Shown here in pieces: positions 11,717 through 22,530 of a stretch of 64,000 bases of DNA (position 1 is the stretch's first letter; the number at the start of each line of letters is the position of its first letter). Both the position numbers and the translations under genes were made by a program. A model generated the notes under the pieces. The model was not told where the DNA came from and did not search any database. It saw nothing but the letters and a program-made list of their open reading frames with translations. Origin of the DNA: Drechmeria coniospora (lineage: Eukaryota; Ascomycota; Sordariomycetes; Hypocreales; Ophiocordycipitaceae); NCBI RefSeq assembly GCF_001625195.1, contig NC_054390.1, forward strand, positions 9,273,222 through 9,337,221, in the 5' to 3' direction.

Positions 11717-14700
11717 ATGCCGCCTACCCAACCGCATGCCCATGACGAACCCGCACCTCTACTAGCAACCGATGGGTCTTTTTCTCACCGCCTCAAGCTG
11801 CAGAGCAGCTCACGCGATAATATTCTGACCGACGAGCACATGTCCCCGCCGCCTGATGATGATACCTCGTCGTCCGAATCGACTCGCCCAGGTGGCATCG
11901 CCAACGCTCTTCGCAGCCTCACCAGTCCCAAGGCGTCAAGCAAGCCCGCAGCGCCGTCTTCTCCACCGCCGATAATAACGTTGCCAAGAAGTGAAGCCGA
12001 TCCTATGCACACGAGATCTCGCAAGCTTTCTACATACCACATGGACGCACTCGAGCTGCTGAAGAGCGGTGACCCTGGCGAGAGGATATCCGCTGCGAAT
12101 ACGCTCAAGCATTCTGTTGGCGAATATCCTGTCAGCACTGTGCTCGAAATCTGGCACTCCGCCAAAGGCCTTGTCGATTCACTCAACCCAGCCACTGTGC
12201 GGGCTGCAGCCTGGGAGCTGTTGGCGGAATGTGTCAAGCATCCTTCTTCTACCGAGCTGGAACGCAAAGAGTATTTCCAGACAATATCTGCACCAACAAC
12301 CTTGGAGGACTTTCATCTTCAACTCGCTGCCCTCGTTGACCTGAGCCACCACGGCCGTCTTACTGCAGGTTTTGATTACGACCTTGTCCCTCTCCTCGCC
12401 GAATGGGTCCAAGGGGTGTACAAGGCCGCCCGAAAAGCTCGAAAGAATGCTCAGTCGACCAGAGGGCAACAAAGTTCATCCAAGGGTCGGGCCGCCGCTT
12501 CTGGCGAGGAGCAAAACCTTCACCAGCTCTTTCAATTCCTCCTCGACGTCATCAAGTTCGGTCTCAACAACGCAACCGACGCAAGTATAGGGGACCTCGT
12601 TGAAAGCCTCCTTGGTGTCTGCATGCACACCAACATTGAGGATGACCTTGAATCTTGCGTCTGTGCCATCGATGCCATAGGCACTTTTGGCTCAATACCT
12701 CAAGACAAGGTACAAAAGTGTGTCCGGGTTCTGTCGTCCATTTTTTGCCTCGTGCCGGCCTTGCATAAAACCTCTTGGCACGCCATTGCGAATCTTTGCA
12801 AATCCCACCACGGCCAGGCCACGGTCCGCATAATGCTCGATACTCTCCGCAACCTTCCTGGCGAGGGAGCAAACGACGCGGTCATGAGCCGGGAAGTCAG
12901 AGGTGCCCTCGCCGTGCTGCAGAAATTACTGTCCAAGACGTCGGAAAATGGCTACCCCATCATCCCTTACGCCCTTCTCGTTGACGGGCTGTCCAATGCT
13001 GTCAGGGGAACGACGTCGATCAGAGTGTTCGGGGCGCTGCTGCAGCTGATAAACTCGTTGTTCGACGATGGACAAGGACAGCTGCACCCGCTGATCGCGG
13101 ATGAAGATTGGTCAATATGCTTGGAGGTTGCTGCCGAATGCTACAAGCGGGCCAGCAGCAGCCTCGACATGAGGCGCAACAGCGTGACGAAGGAGGAGGC
13201 GCCAGAAGTGACGGTGGAACGGGAAACGCTGGAACTGATCAGCAGGCTTGATGGGATCATCAAACAGTCATCCGGCGGCTTTGTTCCCCGAGAAGCTATC
13301 GTCAGATTCTTCACCGGCGTGCATTCGATCCTCCCGGATGCCACGGCGATGACCGTTCTCGATTTCTTCCAAGAGTTCAGGTGCTGCGCGCCATCCGACC
13401 TCCAGTGGGAGGAGAATTTGAACTTGGTGCTGGAGGCATTCTTCGGCAATCGCAACCGCAGCTCCGAAACGCGGTTGCGAGCCCTGCACACTACCATGGA
13501 GGCATACGAAATCGTCGACCTCGTTGGGGATGAATCCGAGCAGAACTTGACCCCTTTGTTAGCCAAGAGTATTCTGCAAAACATCGCCGACGAAACAGAC
13601 GTGCCGGTGCTGGAAGCAATCATGTCGCTGATAGTGTCTCTGGCCACTTCCTGCGATATGGAGCTATTCGACTACATCATCGACACGCTCAAGGAGATTG
13701 TGATGAATGACCAGCTCAAGTCCCCGATCGTTTCCCCGACAACCTCTGCTCTGTCGCCAACCAATTCCGGTACAACCAACTTATCACCCGACGAGTCACC
13801 TTCGAATGTGGTGACAAAGGCCTACGTCAAGATGTTTCTGCGAGTCATGAACGTACATGGGGCAAAGAGCGCCCGTCTCTTCGCTGAGCTCGTCACCATT
13901 TCGAAGCCATCAAGTCAATGCGAGATTGATGCGCGACTCTCTGCCATGAAATTGCTGTTTAGGCTCCGGGCCGACTGGGCTTATAGGATTTTCGTCACAG
14001 ATGACGTGGAGAACGGCTTTCTCGCGACTGCCATGTGTCGTACAGATGCCTCGCTGGCCAAAAAGCAGGCCGAGGAGACTGCTCAGGCCCTCCGCTTGTC
14101 GAGAAGCGACCACAGCGGCCAACCACGGGCGTCGACCTCGCGCGGCGTATCCTTTTCTCAAGGCGCACCCCACGAGAGGGGCATGCCTGCCCGAACTCCT
14201 AGTTGCGCGTTGAGCCTTCAACGACATCATCAAATGTGGAGATGTCCTGATCCAGAAGCGCTTCCGGATGCCATTCCGACGCTCGCCAGCCCTGTCCTGG
14301 TTTCCGTCGGGCCCGGCCGCCGGGAGGAAGTCGACGGAGGTTCCCGCCCCGACGAGGCGGTCACCTACGGCTCGCGCTCCGAAGATGGAGAGTTGCGAGT
14401 CTGCTCTCTGAACATGGCGGCATGGCTCGAAGCGTTGCTGACCGTTATGCAAGGGAGCGACTGGGAGACGTACAGTTTCGTCCTCGTTCACCTTCCATCC
14501 CAGTTGAGCAACCACGCCATCTTCACGGATGCTATACCTCAAATACAGGTCCTTCGCAGGATGATCTGCGAGCAGATTCGCATCAACGGGTTCCAAGAAC
14601 CACCAAACACGTCGGGTCTACGACGCGCCGACGTCGCCATTTGTCTCTTTCACAGCTTGACTATGATTCTAAGCTATCACGAACATTTCCTGAAGAGCGA

Positions 14701-16645
14701 CGAGGACGAGATTGTCAAGACTTTCATCCTCGGCATCGCCACGTGGGAACGGACTGCAAAGTACTGCATTCATGCATTGTCCATCTGCTGTCACGAGCTT
14801 CCGCTCTCCAGCAGCAAATCCCTGATCCAGATGCTGAACCAGATGGCGGCCATCATCACGCAGCCGCACGTGTCGATCCACATCTTGGAGTTCCTGGCCT
14901 CCCTTAGTCGGCTGCACAACGTCTTTGTCAATTTCAGAGAGGACGACTTTCGAATCGTGTTTGGCATCTGCTTCCGCTACCTCGACTACGCCAAGGACAA
15001 GAGGAAGCAGTCAAGCTGGAACAACCACGTCAGCGAGTGCGTGACGATCATGACTCTTATCTCGAACCCTGCGGATCTCTCCACTTCGAGCCCGTCGGAC
15101 GAGGTGCCGCAGTACGTGCACGCTTTGGCCTATCATGTCATTCTGTTCTGGTTCCTGGCGCTTAAGCTGCAAGATCGAGCCCATCATGTCGGGTGGATCG
15201 TCAGGAAGCTCCTGTCGGACGGTGACGGTGCCGGCCAGATAGCAGATGAGCAGACCCTCACGTCTCTGGACTTCATGCAAAGGGTCACGTACGCCGACGT
15301 CGACGAGTCGGCCGAGGACCCCTACTTTACCGAGGACCGGTTCGGGTCCATTGACAAGAAGCAGTGGCTGATTGGGAACAGCATCGTCACCATCAAGCAG
15401 GCGACGGCCTCGGGGTGGGCGCAGGTGGTCAAGAGGCAGCCTTCCGGGACGTCGGCGTACCTCGTCCGCGAGACAATCACGCCGCCGCCGCCTCACCAGA
15501 CGGAGGCACATGTCGACGTCAGCAGGGAAGGACAGGCGACGACCAACGCCATCTTGCCCAGCCATCTCCTCGTGCAGCTCATGTCTCCCATGCCGCAAGC
15601 ATTCGACTCGGCGCGACCCATCCCGCTGCCGGACGACGAAGTCACCGAGAGGGCGATTCGCGTGTTTGACAGAAACTCGAGCCTCGATGGGCACAAGGTC
15701 GGCGTCGTCTACGTCGGCGAAGGGCAGACGTCGGAAGCGGAAATCTTGGCCAACGTCTCGGGCAGCAGCGACTACCTAGACTTCCTCGACAACCTGGGGA
15801 CTCTGACGAAGCTCAAGGGGGCGACGTTCAACACGCAGGGCCTGGATCGCGAGTACGATGGCGACGGCGAGTACACGTTCTGCTGGCGGGACAGGGTGAC
15901 GGAAATCGTATTCCATGTCACGACGCAGATGCCGACCAGCCTTGAGCGGGATCCGAACTGCACGCTGAAGAAGCGGCACATCGGCAACGATTTCGTCAAC
16001 ATCATCTTCAACGACTCGGGGCTGCCGTTCAGGTTTGACACCTTCCCGAGCCAGTTCAACTTTGTCAACATCATCATCACGCCGGCATCGCGCGCCTCGT
16101 TCATCGCGACGCGCGACACGATCCCGGACGAGGACAGGAACGAGAGGCAGCCGTTCTACAGGGTCCAAGTGGCGAGCAAGCCGGGCTTCCCCGAAGTTTC
16201 GCCCGCGTCGGAGACGAAGATGATCTCTCTCAAGGCACTTCCCGGCTTCGTCCGACTGCTCGCCTTGAACGCGTCCATGTTCTCGGTCGTGTGGCACAAC
16301 CGCGAGGGCGGCGAGCACATCAGCTCGTGGCGAGGCCGGCTCCGCGAGATTCAGCGGCTGAGGGAGAAGCACGAGCCCAAGGCGGACCACCGAGCACCGT
16401 CGCCACCATCGGCGCCGTTGGTCGTCCCGCAGGCGGAGACGGCGCGCGCGGCCAACAGCGTCCGAGATAGCTTCAGCAGCCTACGACGGACCAGCGTGGC
16501 GACCTTTTTCACCGGCACGAGCGAGCAGGTATCGCACAGGTCCTCGATCATGTCGACGTCGGGCACATCGAACGAGACGGAGATGCCACCGACGAACGGG
16601 GTCAATCCGTTGGTGGAGTCGGTCGATTTTTCGAAGTGGGCGTAA
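11717..16645 (+). CDS. TSC2: Tuberin-like Rap/Ran-GAP domain protein (TSC2 homologue)
   Basis: GTPase-activating subunit of the TSC complex, which turns off Rheb and so restrains TORC1. It is a single long exon of 1642 residues from the ATG at 11717 (MPPTQPHAHD); the frame stays open upstream to 11579, so an earlier start is possible. The N-terminal half is helical, tuberin-type solenoid. The C-terminal RapGAP domain spans roughly residues 1310-1510 and contains DGHKVGVVYVGEGQ, then KKRHIGNDFVNIIFNDSG and FPSQFNFVNIIITP. The catalytic asparagine thumb of the GND motif is residue 1424 (codon 15986-15988) and is intact, so an active GAP is expected. A Ser/Pro-rich low-conservation linker around residues 790-890 (14090-14400) is the least certain part and could hide an in-frame intron. 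The tail is Ser/Thr-rich, possibly for regulatory phosphorylation (inference). Confidence 0.95.
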   Translation: MPPTQPHAHDEPAPLLATDGSFSHRLKLQSSSRDNILTDEHMSPPPDDDTSSSESTRPGGIANALRSLTSPKASSKPAAPSSPPPIITLPRSEADPMHTRSRKLSTYHMDALELLKSGDPGERISAANTLKHSVGEYPVSTVLEIWHSAKGLVDSLNPATVRAAAWELLAECVKHPSSTELERKEYFQTISAPTTLEDFHLQLAALVDLSHHGRLTAGFDYDLVPLLAEWVQGVYKAARKARKNAQSTRGQQSSSKGRAAASGEEQNLHQLFQFLLDVIKFGLNNATDASIGDLVESLLGVCMHTNIEDDLESCVCAIDAIGTFGSIPQDKVQKCVRVLSSIFCLVPALHKTSWHAIANLCKSHHGQATVRIMLDTLRNLPGEGANDAVMSREVRGALAVLQKLLSKTSENGYPIIPYALLVDGLSNAVRGTTSIRVFGALLQLINSLFDDGQGQLHPLIADEDWSICLEVAAECYKRASSSLDMRRNSVTKEEAPEVTVERETLELISRLDGIIKQSSGGFVPREAIVRFFTGVHSILPDATAMTVLDFFQEFRCCAPSDLQWEENLNLVLEAFFGNRNRSSETRLRALHTTMEAYEIVDLVGDESEQNLTPLLAKSILQNIADETDVPVLEAIMSLIVSLATSCDMELFDYIIDTLKEIVMNDQLKSPIVSPTTSALSPTNSGTTNLSPDESPSNVVTKAYVKMFLRVMNVHGAKSARLFAELVTISKPSSQCEIDARLSAMKLLFRLRADWAYRIFVTDDVENGFLATAMCRTDASLAKKQAEETAQALRLSRSDHSGQPRASTSRGVSFSQGAPHERGMPARTPSCALSLQRHHQMWRCPDPEALPDAIPTLASPVLVSVGPGRREEVDGGSRPDEAVTYGSRSEDGELRVCSLNMAAWLEALLTVMQGSDWETYSFVLVHLPSQLSNHAIFTDAIPQIQVLRRMICEQIRINGFQEPPNTSGLRRADVAICLFHSLTMILSYHEHFLKSDEDEIVKTFILGIATWERTAKYCIHALSICCHELPLSSSKSLIQMLNQMAAIITQPHVSIHILEFLASLSRLHNVFVNFREDDFRIVFGICFRYLDYAKDKRKQSSWNNHVSECVTIMTLISNPADLSTSSPSDEVPQYVHALAYHVILFWFLALKLQDRAHHVGWIVRKLLSDGDGAGQIADEQTLTSLDFMQRVTYADVDESAEDPYFTEDRFGSIDKKQWLIGNSIVTIKQATASGWAQVVKRQPSGTSAYLVRETITPPPPHQTEAHVDVSREGQATTNAILPSHLLVQLMSPMPQAFDSARPIPLPDDEVTERAIRVFDRNSSLDGHKVGVVYVGEGQTSEAEILANVSGSSDYLDFLDNLGTLTKLKGATFNTQGLDREYDGDGEYTFCWRDRVTEIVFHVTTQMPTSLERDPNCTLKKRHIGNDFVNIIFNDSGLPFRFDTFPSQFNFVNIIITPASRASFIATRDTIPDEDRNERQPFYRVQVASKPGFPEVSPASETKMISLKALPGFVRLLALNASMFSVVWHNREGGEHISSWRGRLREIQRLREKHEPKADHRAPSPPSAPLVVPQAETARAANSVRDSFSSLRRTSVATFFTGTSEQVSHRSSIMSTSGTSNETEMPPTNGVNPLVESVDFSKWA

Positions 16646-17858
16646 ACAACAGCCTTTGCAGGATTCGGGAGAAGGAGAAAGCGAGGCGAGGATAACGGAA
16701 CTCGTTGATTCATGTATGATGACAGGGTGCGTGGGGGAAAGGATGGAAAGGATGGAAAGGAAAGCAAAAAGGACGATGGATGGCATCAGTGGAAATGGAT
16801 ACATTAGATGGATGGGAATACTGGTCGGATTACACAAAAGTTTTGCGCCATTGCGAGTTGGCACCGTCCGTTTGCTTCGACTCTTTGGAAAGGGCAACAT
16901 GGGAGAGCGGGTATACAGACCAGGAGAAATTTAGGAGGGGTGTCACTCGGCATGCAGACAAACAATGAAAGGGACAGTTCAGTATAGGATAAGACGGGAT
17001 GGGACAGGACAACCTTGATTAGAGCCAGCCAGCGAACGGGCTTGTGCGAACGAATGGGAGGGCATTCATCACCACCAAACGTAACTGTACAGAAGTTTCC
17101 TGAGAAAAGTAACCATCGTAGCACCCTTTGCGCATGCAAAAGCCAAGATGTGGCCAAACGGCGAGCGAAGAAGAAGAAGCATCAAAGATAATTAGTGGAT
17201 ATTATTACCCGATATCCGTACAACTACGGGGTACAGTAGAAGTATGGAGTAATTATTGATTACATTGTAAAGGACAATACTTTACTCCGACTGTTAAGGA
17301 GTAAGGAGTAGCGGTTTTCTAGTATTGAATTCAAGGACGGAAATCTACAGTAATATTACTTACGTGACGTTTAACGGAGTATTCACTACGGAGTACTTGG
17401 CTGGTACTCATGCCTAGGTACTAGGTACTTGCATGTACATGTACCATACTGTAAGTGTAGCTTGTGTTCCAGCTATTCTAACAGTGGCGAAATGCACTAA
17501 AGGTTCTGGTACGCCAGCATGGCTAGGGTACATTTGGGCGGCGGGGTCGACGCGTCTCCCTCCAGTATAGTTGAGTTTAGATGATGTACGGAGTAATAAT
17601 AGGCCTTGCACGTATTAATTACACCGCATCTACTGTTTCTCGGCCAGTATCACCAATTGACAGTGACTTCACTTTCATCACAACAGTCGCTCACGCCCTC
17701 AATACCACTCAGTCGATCACTCAATCCACAGTCAAAGCCGAGGAAAGCAAACCTCACACTGCGGACGGCTCCAACTCGCGAGGAAGACGCAGGGTGTTCC
17801 TCGAGGGTTTCTCATCCATCTTGGGTTTGTTCAGACTCCATTTGGCCTCGTCGTGCTC
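16646..17858. other. Intergenic region, tandem genes
   Basis: This lies between the tuberin stop and the CENP-I start. It carries GGATGGAAA-type purine repeats at about 16740-16770 and a patch of TACGGAGTA/TTACTCCG words at about 17200-17460. No gene is supported. Confidence 0.55.
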
Positions 17859-20485
17859 ATGACGGTCACGACGGACGAGGATGTCAATGCCCTCGTCCAC
17901 GTCGTTGTCAGCGGTGAGCTTCCTGAGGCTGTGAAGCACAGCGAGAAATACTTTGCTTGACTGACAAACATCGTAGCTTCTAAGCTCCCGGCCAAGTCTC
18001 GGAGCACGGCCGTGAAACCTGTTGTCGCCCAGCTCGCCTCCCTCTGCTACGAGCGTGGTCTGCTCCCCGACGCCCTCGGTCAGCTTGTCGATCTGCTTAC
18101 TTCGCCCTCATACCTCGACCAGGCGAGCCTGCAGACACTCGCGCGCAACCTGTACCCGCGTGGCAAAGTCGAGGCCGATGTCGTCCTCCGCATCCTCGGC
18201 ACACTGGGCCACGGCCGGCTCAAGATGTCCCTGGGGGTGCAGGCTGCGCTCCTCAGGTGGCTGATCCTGGTCCAACACGACCTGCAGGAGAGAGAAGTTC
18301 TGGCGAGGGCCTACGGCTTCCTGTTTGGCTTGCTGGATACGGCGGCGATAAGGTACTTTGTCCTGCCACCCAAAACCTGGTCGCTTCTGGAGTACTCACT
18401 CTAGCTTTTTTATTCTTCCAGGCAGCAGGTTTCGCATGTGCTGGCGATGGTGACGAGGAGAAAACACGTCCGGCCATTTCGGATCCAGGCATTGTGAGAT
18501 GTTTCTGCAATACTTCAGAGTGGCCATGTGTGCTGACAGCACACAGATTGAATCTCTCGAGACAAACGGGCAACGACCCATGCCTCGTCGGCCTGTTGCG
18601 CGTCTTCAAGGACTATTACCCCGAAATCATTGTCGGCGATGCTGTGCGTGGCAAGGCGTCCGCGTTCAAGGCAAGCTCAAGCTTTTGTCGAAATCATGCC
18701 GCCTGTATGTGTTGCTGACATTGAGCAGCACCCGGATCCCGCGTGGCGGGCGAGGTTGGATGAGATTCAAGAGGCCCATCGGCGACAGGTGGACGGACCC
18801 TCATCTGCGCTTCTCGACGGCTTCAGGGTCAATCGTCCCATGGACCGTACGCTGCGGAACAGGCTACTCCCTGCTGTCCATACTCCATACGCAACTGAGG
18901 TATGCCGAACCCCCGTCCCCCCCCGGCCGCCGCCGCCCTGTTCTACCCCCGACGTGGTCTGATGCATGCGTCAACTATGGCAGGATTCCGTTACACTAGA
19001 AGAGATTGAGAACGTCCGCAGTTTCGTGCAGAAGCTGGAAAAACTCGAGCTACCGAACCAGCTCGTCGCCGTCCTCGCCGACCCTTTGCTGCAGAAGCTT
19101 CTCCTGCTCCGACCTGACGCGACCTCGCACCGACGCGTGTCCAACTGGCTGGGCTCTGTCCTACAAGATGTTCTGGATGGAGATGCTGACGAGGGTACAT
19201 TGTGGGAAGTCCTGGAGGTCGTGAGGGAGTTTGTTGTCCAGACCAAAGTAGGCCTTCCCGTGATTCCCTTGACTTGGCTGTGCTTATGACGGCTAGACAC
19301 TACCGCCGGTCCTACTGGGCTTTTTTTGTCGTTTTTTTGAAGTTTGGAGCGGCGAGGGTAGAAGGGATCTTGTCCTTGATATCCTCTCGTATGCCCCCTT
19401 GCAAGACTTCCAAGGTACAAATCCTACTCATCCTCCCTCGTCGCCAACACGTCGGCTCCCCCTGACCAGTCCCAGAGCTCTCCAAGTTCATATTCGGGCC
19501 GCTCGAAGCATGCATCCAAGACGACTCGCCAGATACCCAACGCGCCCTCCTCGGCTTGTACACCAGCCTCCTCCACTACTGGACCAGCGTTCTCGAGTCC
19601 TCGTCGACGGTTCCCCCGGATGCTAGCCAGGCCATCTCCTCACTCCTCCACCACGTCAACCGCCTCAACCTCACTCTCCTCCAGACAGCTCCCTCCCTCG
19701 CCACCGAAGCGGCCATCCTGTCCTTTTACGAATGCACCATCCCCCTCCTTGCCCACCCAACCCTGCAGCAGCATGTGCGAATCGAGCTGCCTCCGTCACC
19801 CCTCGTCTATTCCCTCTTCTTCAGCGCCTCCCTCGCTTCCGTTTCGCGCCTCAGCCTCATCCTCGCTCGCTTTAAGAAGGGTTTCGAAAAGGCCATGGCG
19901 ACGCGCCCTCGCGGCGACGGCTCCAACCGCATCGACGCCTCATCATACACCAAGGCATACGTCAACCACTACAACGGTTTCCTCATGGACATGTGCAACT
20001 GCCTCTGGCGCGCCCGTGCCTTCAGCGACAGTGATTCAAACGCCCACGGCTGCATGGTCCCCCGCGCGACCGTCTCGGCCTTGACGGCGTACGTTGCCTC
20101 TGTGGACAAGAGCTTCACACTCGCATCGCTCTTTTCACTGTCGCACTCGCCAGTCCTGTGCCTGCAGAGCATCCGCTGCGTGCGCGATCTCGAGGACAAG
20201 GCCATGGCCGAGGACCTCTCGATACGCACGAGGCACGCAGGGCCCGTGACGCAGAATAGCCTGAGCAGGCTGGCTGCCTCGGGCGGAGTACGCTTGACCT
20301 GGCAGGAGTACAGGATCAGCGTCCTGGAAAGGCTGACGAGAGAGGGTCTACCGGGCATCACGGAACTGCTCACGAATACCATGACGGTACTCAAGAACTC
20401 CATGGACGACAGGTCGAGAAAGCAGATGGCAACAAGTTCTCCACATGCGGGCACGCAGGACACCAGCTTGCTGGGGGGTTCATGA
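17859..20485 (+). CDS. mis6: Inner kinetochore protein CENP-I / Mis6
   Basis: CENP-I/Mis6 is a constitutive centromere component (CCAN) needed for CENP-A chromatin and kinetochore assembly. Eight exons: 17859-17913, 17977-18352, 18422-18493, 18547-18670, 18729-18899, 18984-19247, 19297-19414 and 19476-20485. They join in frame to 729 residues, the usual length. Family segments recognised from memory include YERGLLPDALGQLVDLL, ARNLYPRGKVEADVVLRILG, TRRKHVRPFRIQALLNLSRQ, and GNDPCLVGLLRVFKDYYPE. The start follows the local context and gives a short first exon. The intron 18671-18728 has a GC donor (GCAAGC); the GT alternatives would leave an intron of only about 25 bases or break the frame. It is convergent with the CAF16-like gene downstream. 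The family assignment is strong; exon 1 is less certain because it is short. Confidence 0.93.
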
Positions 20486-20873
20486 CCGATCACTTGTTCA
20501 TGACACAGAAAACTGTTGGCTTGCGCCCACGCCATGATCAATTCTCAACCACCATGTCCGGTTCCCATCGAGTTGAAGCGAGAGCCAAATCCAATCCCCT
20601 TTGGTTGAAGTACAGGGTATCAAAAAAGGAGACACAATGTCCCCGAGGAAGCCATTTATTTTCCGCCCACCCAAGAGAAATGCAGAGTTGAGGCCTGCTT
20701 TTGGCGAAAACAGAAACGCCGCGCACGGTTGAATGATGTGCCTCCTAACCTCGCAGTCTGTCCAGGCGCCGACGATGCAGCCGGAGGGTGCTCCCGCACC
20801 GCGTTGTTCGATGGGCAGGCAGGTGCAGGCAAAGAGAAATAGAGGTGAAAGAAGAAGTCGGTGCGGCGTTGCG
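20486..20873. other. Convergent 3' intergenic region
   Basis: The 388 bases between the CENP-I and CAF16 stop codons contain only presumed 3' untranslated sequence. No further feature is seen. Confidence 0.55.
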
Positions 20874-21734
20874 CTAGGCCTCCCTTTGCTTCGACTCGTC
20901 GCCGTAGCCGCCAATCTTGATGCCGCCGAACCCATACGTCTTGCCCTCGGAGCCCAGGTTGGCTTGGCTTCGCGGCCCCCTCTCCTTGAGATCTTGCTTC
21001 AGCCAGCCCAGGACGAGCTCGCCGAGGCGACTGTTGCCCGTTTGGCCGACGGTGCCGTCAATCGACTGCAGCATGTTTTCCGCCTCATCCCACTCCTTGA
21101 CGGTGCCGACGTGCATGTGGACGAGGTGGGTGGGCCAGCCGGCGAGGTTGTCGAGGATGTGCGTCGCGTAGACGATGGTGCACTCGCGCGTCCCCGTCTC
21201 GCGCTTCAGCCAGCCGAGAAAGCTGGCTCGGCTCAAGACGTCGAGGTCGACGGTGATTTCGTCGAGGAAGAGCACGGTCCAGGGCCGCACGAGACCCATG
21301 GCAAGCTGGACCCGGCGGCGCTCGCCATCCGACACGGCATGCATGCGCCAGTTGGTGTCGATGTCGAGCATCTCGACGAGCTCGTCCCTGCGGTCGGGGT
21401 ACGCATCTCCGCCGACGGAGCGCAGCAGCTCGACGACGCCGATGTCATTGCGGACGATGGGGTTGAGGACCCATTCGAGACCAAGGTAGGTGACGCCCTC
21501 GAGGCTCTCCTTAAAAGGGTCGACGTCGCAGATGGAGATGGTGTTGCTCGGGGCCAAACGCTTGCCCGCGAGGAGGCGGAGGAGGGTCGTCTTGCCGGCA
21601 CCGTTGGCTCCGATCAGGAGAGTACGGGAGCGAGGGGGGAGGTCAAGGGTGATGTTGCGGACGCCAGTGGAGTAGTCGGGGAAGGTGTAGGAGAGGTCGT
21701 TGACGACGATTCGAGGGGCGTTGGGAGGCGGCAT
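20874..21734 (-). CDS. CAF16: CAF16-type soluble ABC ATPase
   Basis: An intronless 286-residue single ABC ATPase module without membrane segments, matching yeast Caf16 in length (about 289). Caf16 is a CCR4-NOT-associated ATPase. Visible motifs in order: Walker A GANGAGKTT near residue 43, an ABC signature VSDGERRRVQLAM, Walker B TVLFLDEIT followed by a D-loop-like VDLDVLSR, and a switch histidine in YATHILDNLAGW. The Walker B DEIT with D-loop VDLDV is the arrangement typical of this subfamily. The start is the first ATG (MPPPNAPRIVV), directly before the first nucleotide-binding-domain strand. The gene is divergent from the Pol delta subunit gene with about 800 bases between starts. Confidence 0.93.
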   Translation of the reverse strand: MPPPNAPRIVVNDLSYTFPDYSTGVRNITLDLPPRSRTLLIGANGAGKTTLLRLLAGKRLAPSNTISICDVDPFKESLEGVTYLGLEWVLNPIVRNDIGVVELLRSVGGDAYPDRRDELVEMLDIDTNWRMHAVSDGERRRVQLAMGLVRPWTVLFLDEITVDLDVLSRASFLGWLKRETGTRECTIVYATHILDNLAGWPTHLVHMHVGTVKEWDEAENMLQSIDGTVGQTGNSRLGELVLGWLKQDLKERGPRSQANLGSEGKTYGFGGIKIGGYGDESKQREA

Positions 21735-22530
21735 TGTCCTCGGTTCCGGAGACGAAAATGACGATGGGACGAGAGGGGAGGGAGAAGGGGAGGGAGAAGG
21801 GAAGGGAGTCAGAGTCGGTCAGTTGGCACTGGCCTGTCCAGAGGGCAAGGGGTGGGATGGTGGACGGTAGGTAGCTCTGAGCTCGGCATTCGGGATGACG
21901 ATGCAGCCCGCCGCCTTCAGCGCTCCCACGTATTACTCCATACAGGAACTGGGGTGGGTTAGAACAGCTACAGTACACTGTACACCACTGTAAGCACTGA
22001 GCGCTCCGGAAGCCATGGCCGGCCTGGAAGGGGGGGAATCATTCTTCGGTTCACCCCTTAGGCCACACTACAGCAGTGTCGTAGCTGGGCCGCACCCGTC
22101 ATCCCGCTATTTACCTCCTGCAACTACAGCACGTTTTAGCAGCACAAGTACGGAGCACAAGTGGTACGGAGTACTTCATTCCTACTTGCCGCATTGTAGT
22201 TGTACTTGGGTGTACTTGTACCTGTGCTCCGTTGGTACCTAGTATTTATCCTGTATTCAGGCCTTTGGAAGCGCCCCACCACTTTACGCCAGGACAGTCG
22301 CGTTAATACGCGGTCGGCTGGTTAATTAATTCATTGTCTAATGGTTCAACACGAGCGCTCCGTAAGTACTGTATGTACACTGAAGTACATGTACTCGGTG
22401 CTCTGTGCATTATAACTACCTAGTACGGAGTACTTGGATCCTAGCACGACGCCGAGCAACGCGTCGCTCGAATCGCCGCGGCCGACTTTGTCAACCTTTC
22501 CTACCCGTCTTCGCCTGGCTCGCCATCGCC
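21735..22530. promoter_or_regulatory. Divergent promoter region, CAF16-like / POL31-like
   Basis: The 796 bases lie between two divergent start codons. Next to the CAF16 side is a purine-rich tract (GGGAGGGAGAAGGGG-like, about 21770-21815). About 22140-22440 holds TACGGAGTA, AAGTACTT and ACATGTAC words plus TTAATTAATTAA-like sequence at 22322-22331. No transcription-factor site can be named with confidence. Confidence 0.5.

Noticed and set aside
20733..21761. 342-codon + strand frame opposite CAF16
   Set aside because: It is the antisense shadow of the CAF16 ATPase, which has clear Walker and signature motifs on the minus strand.
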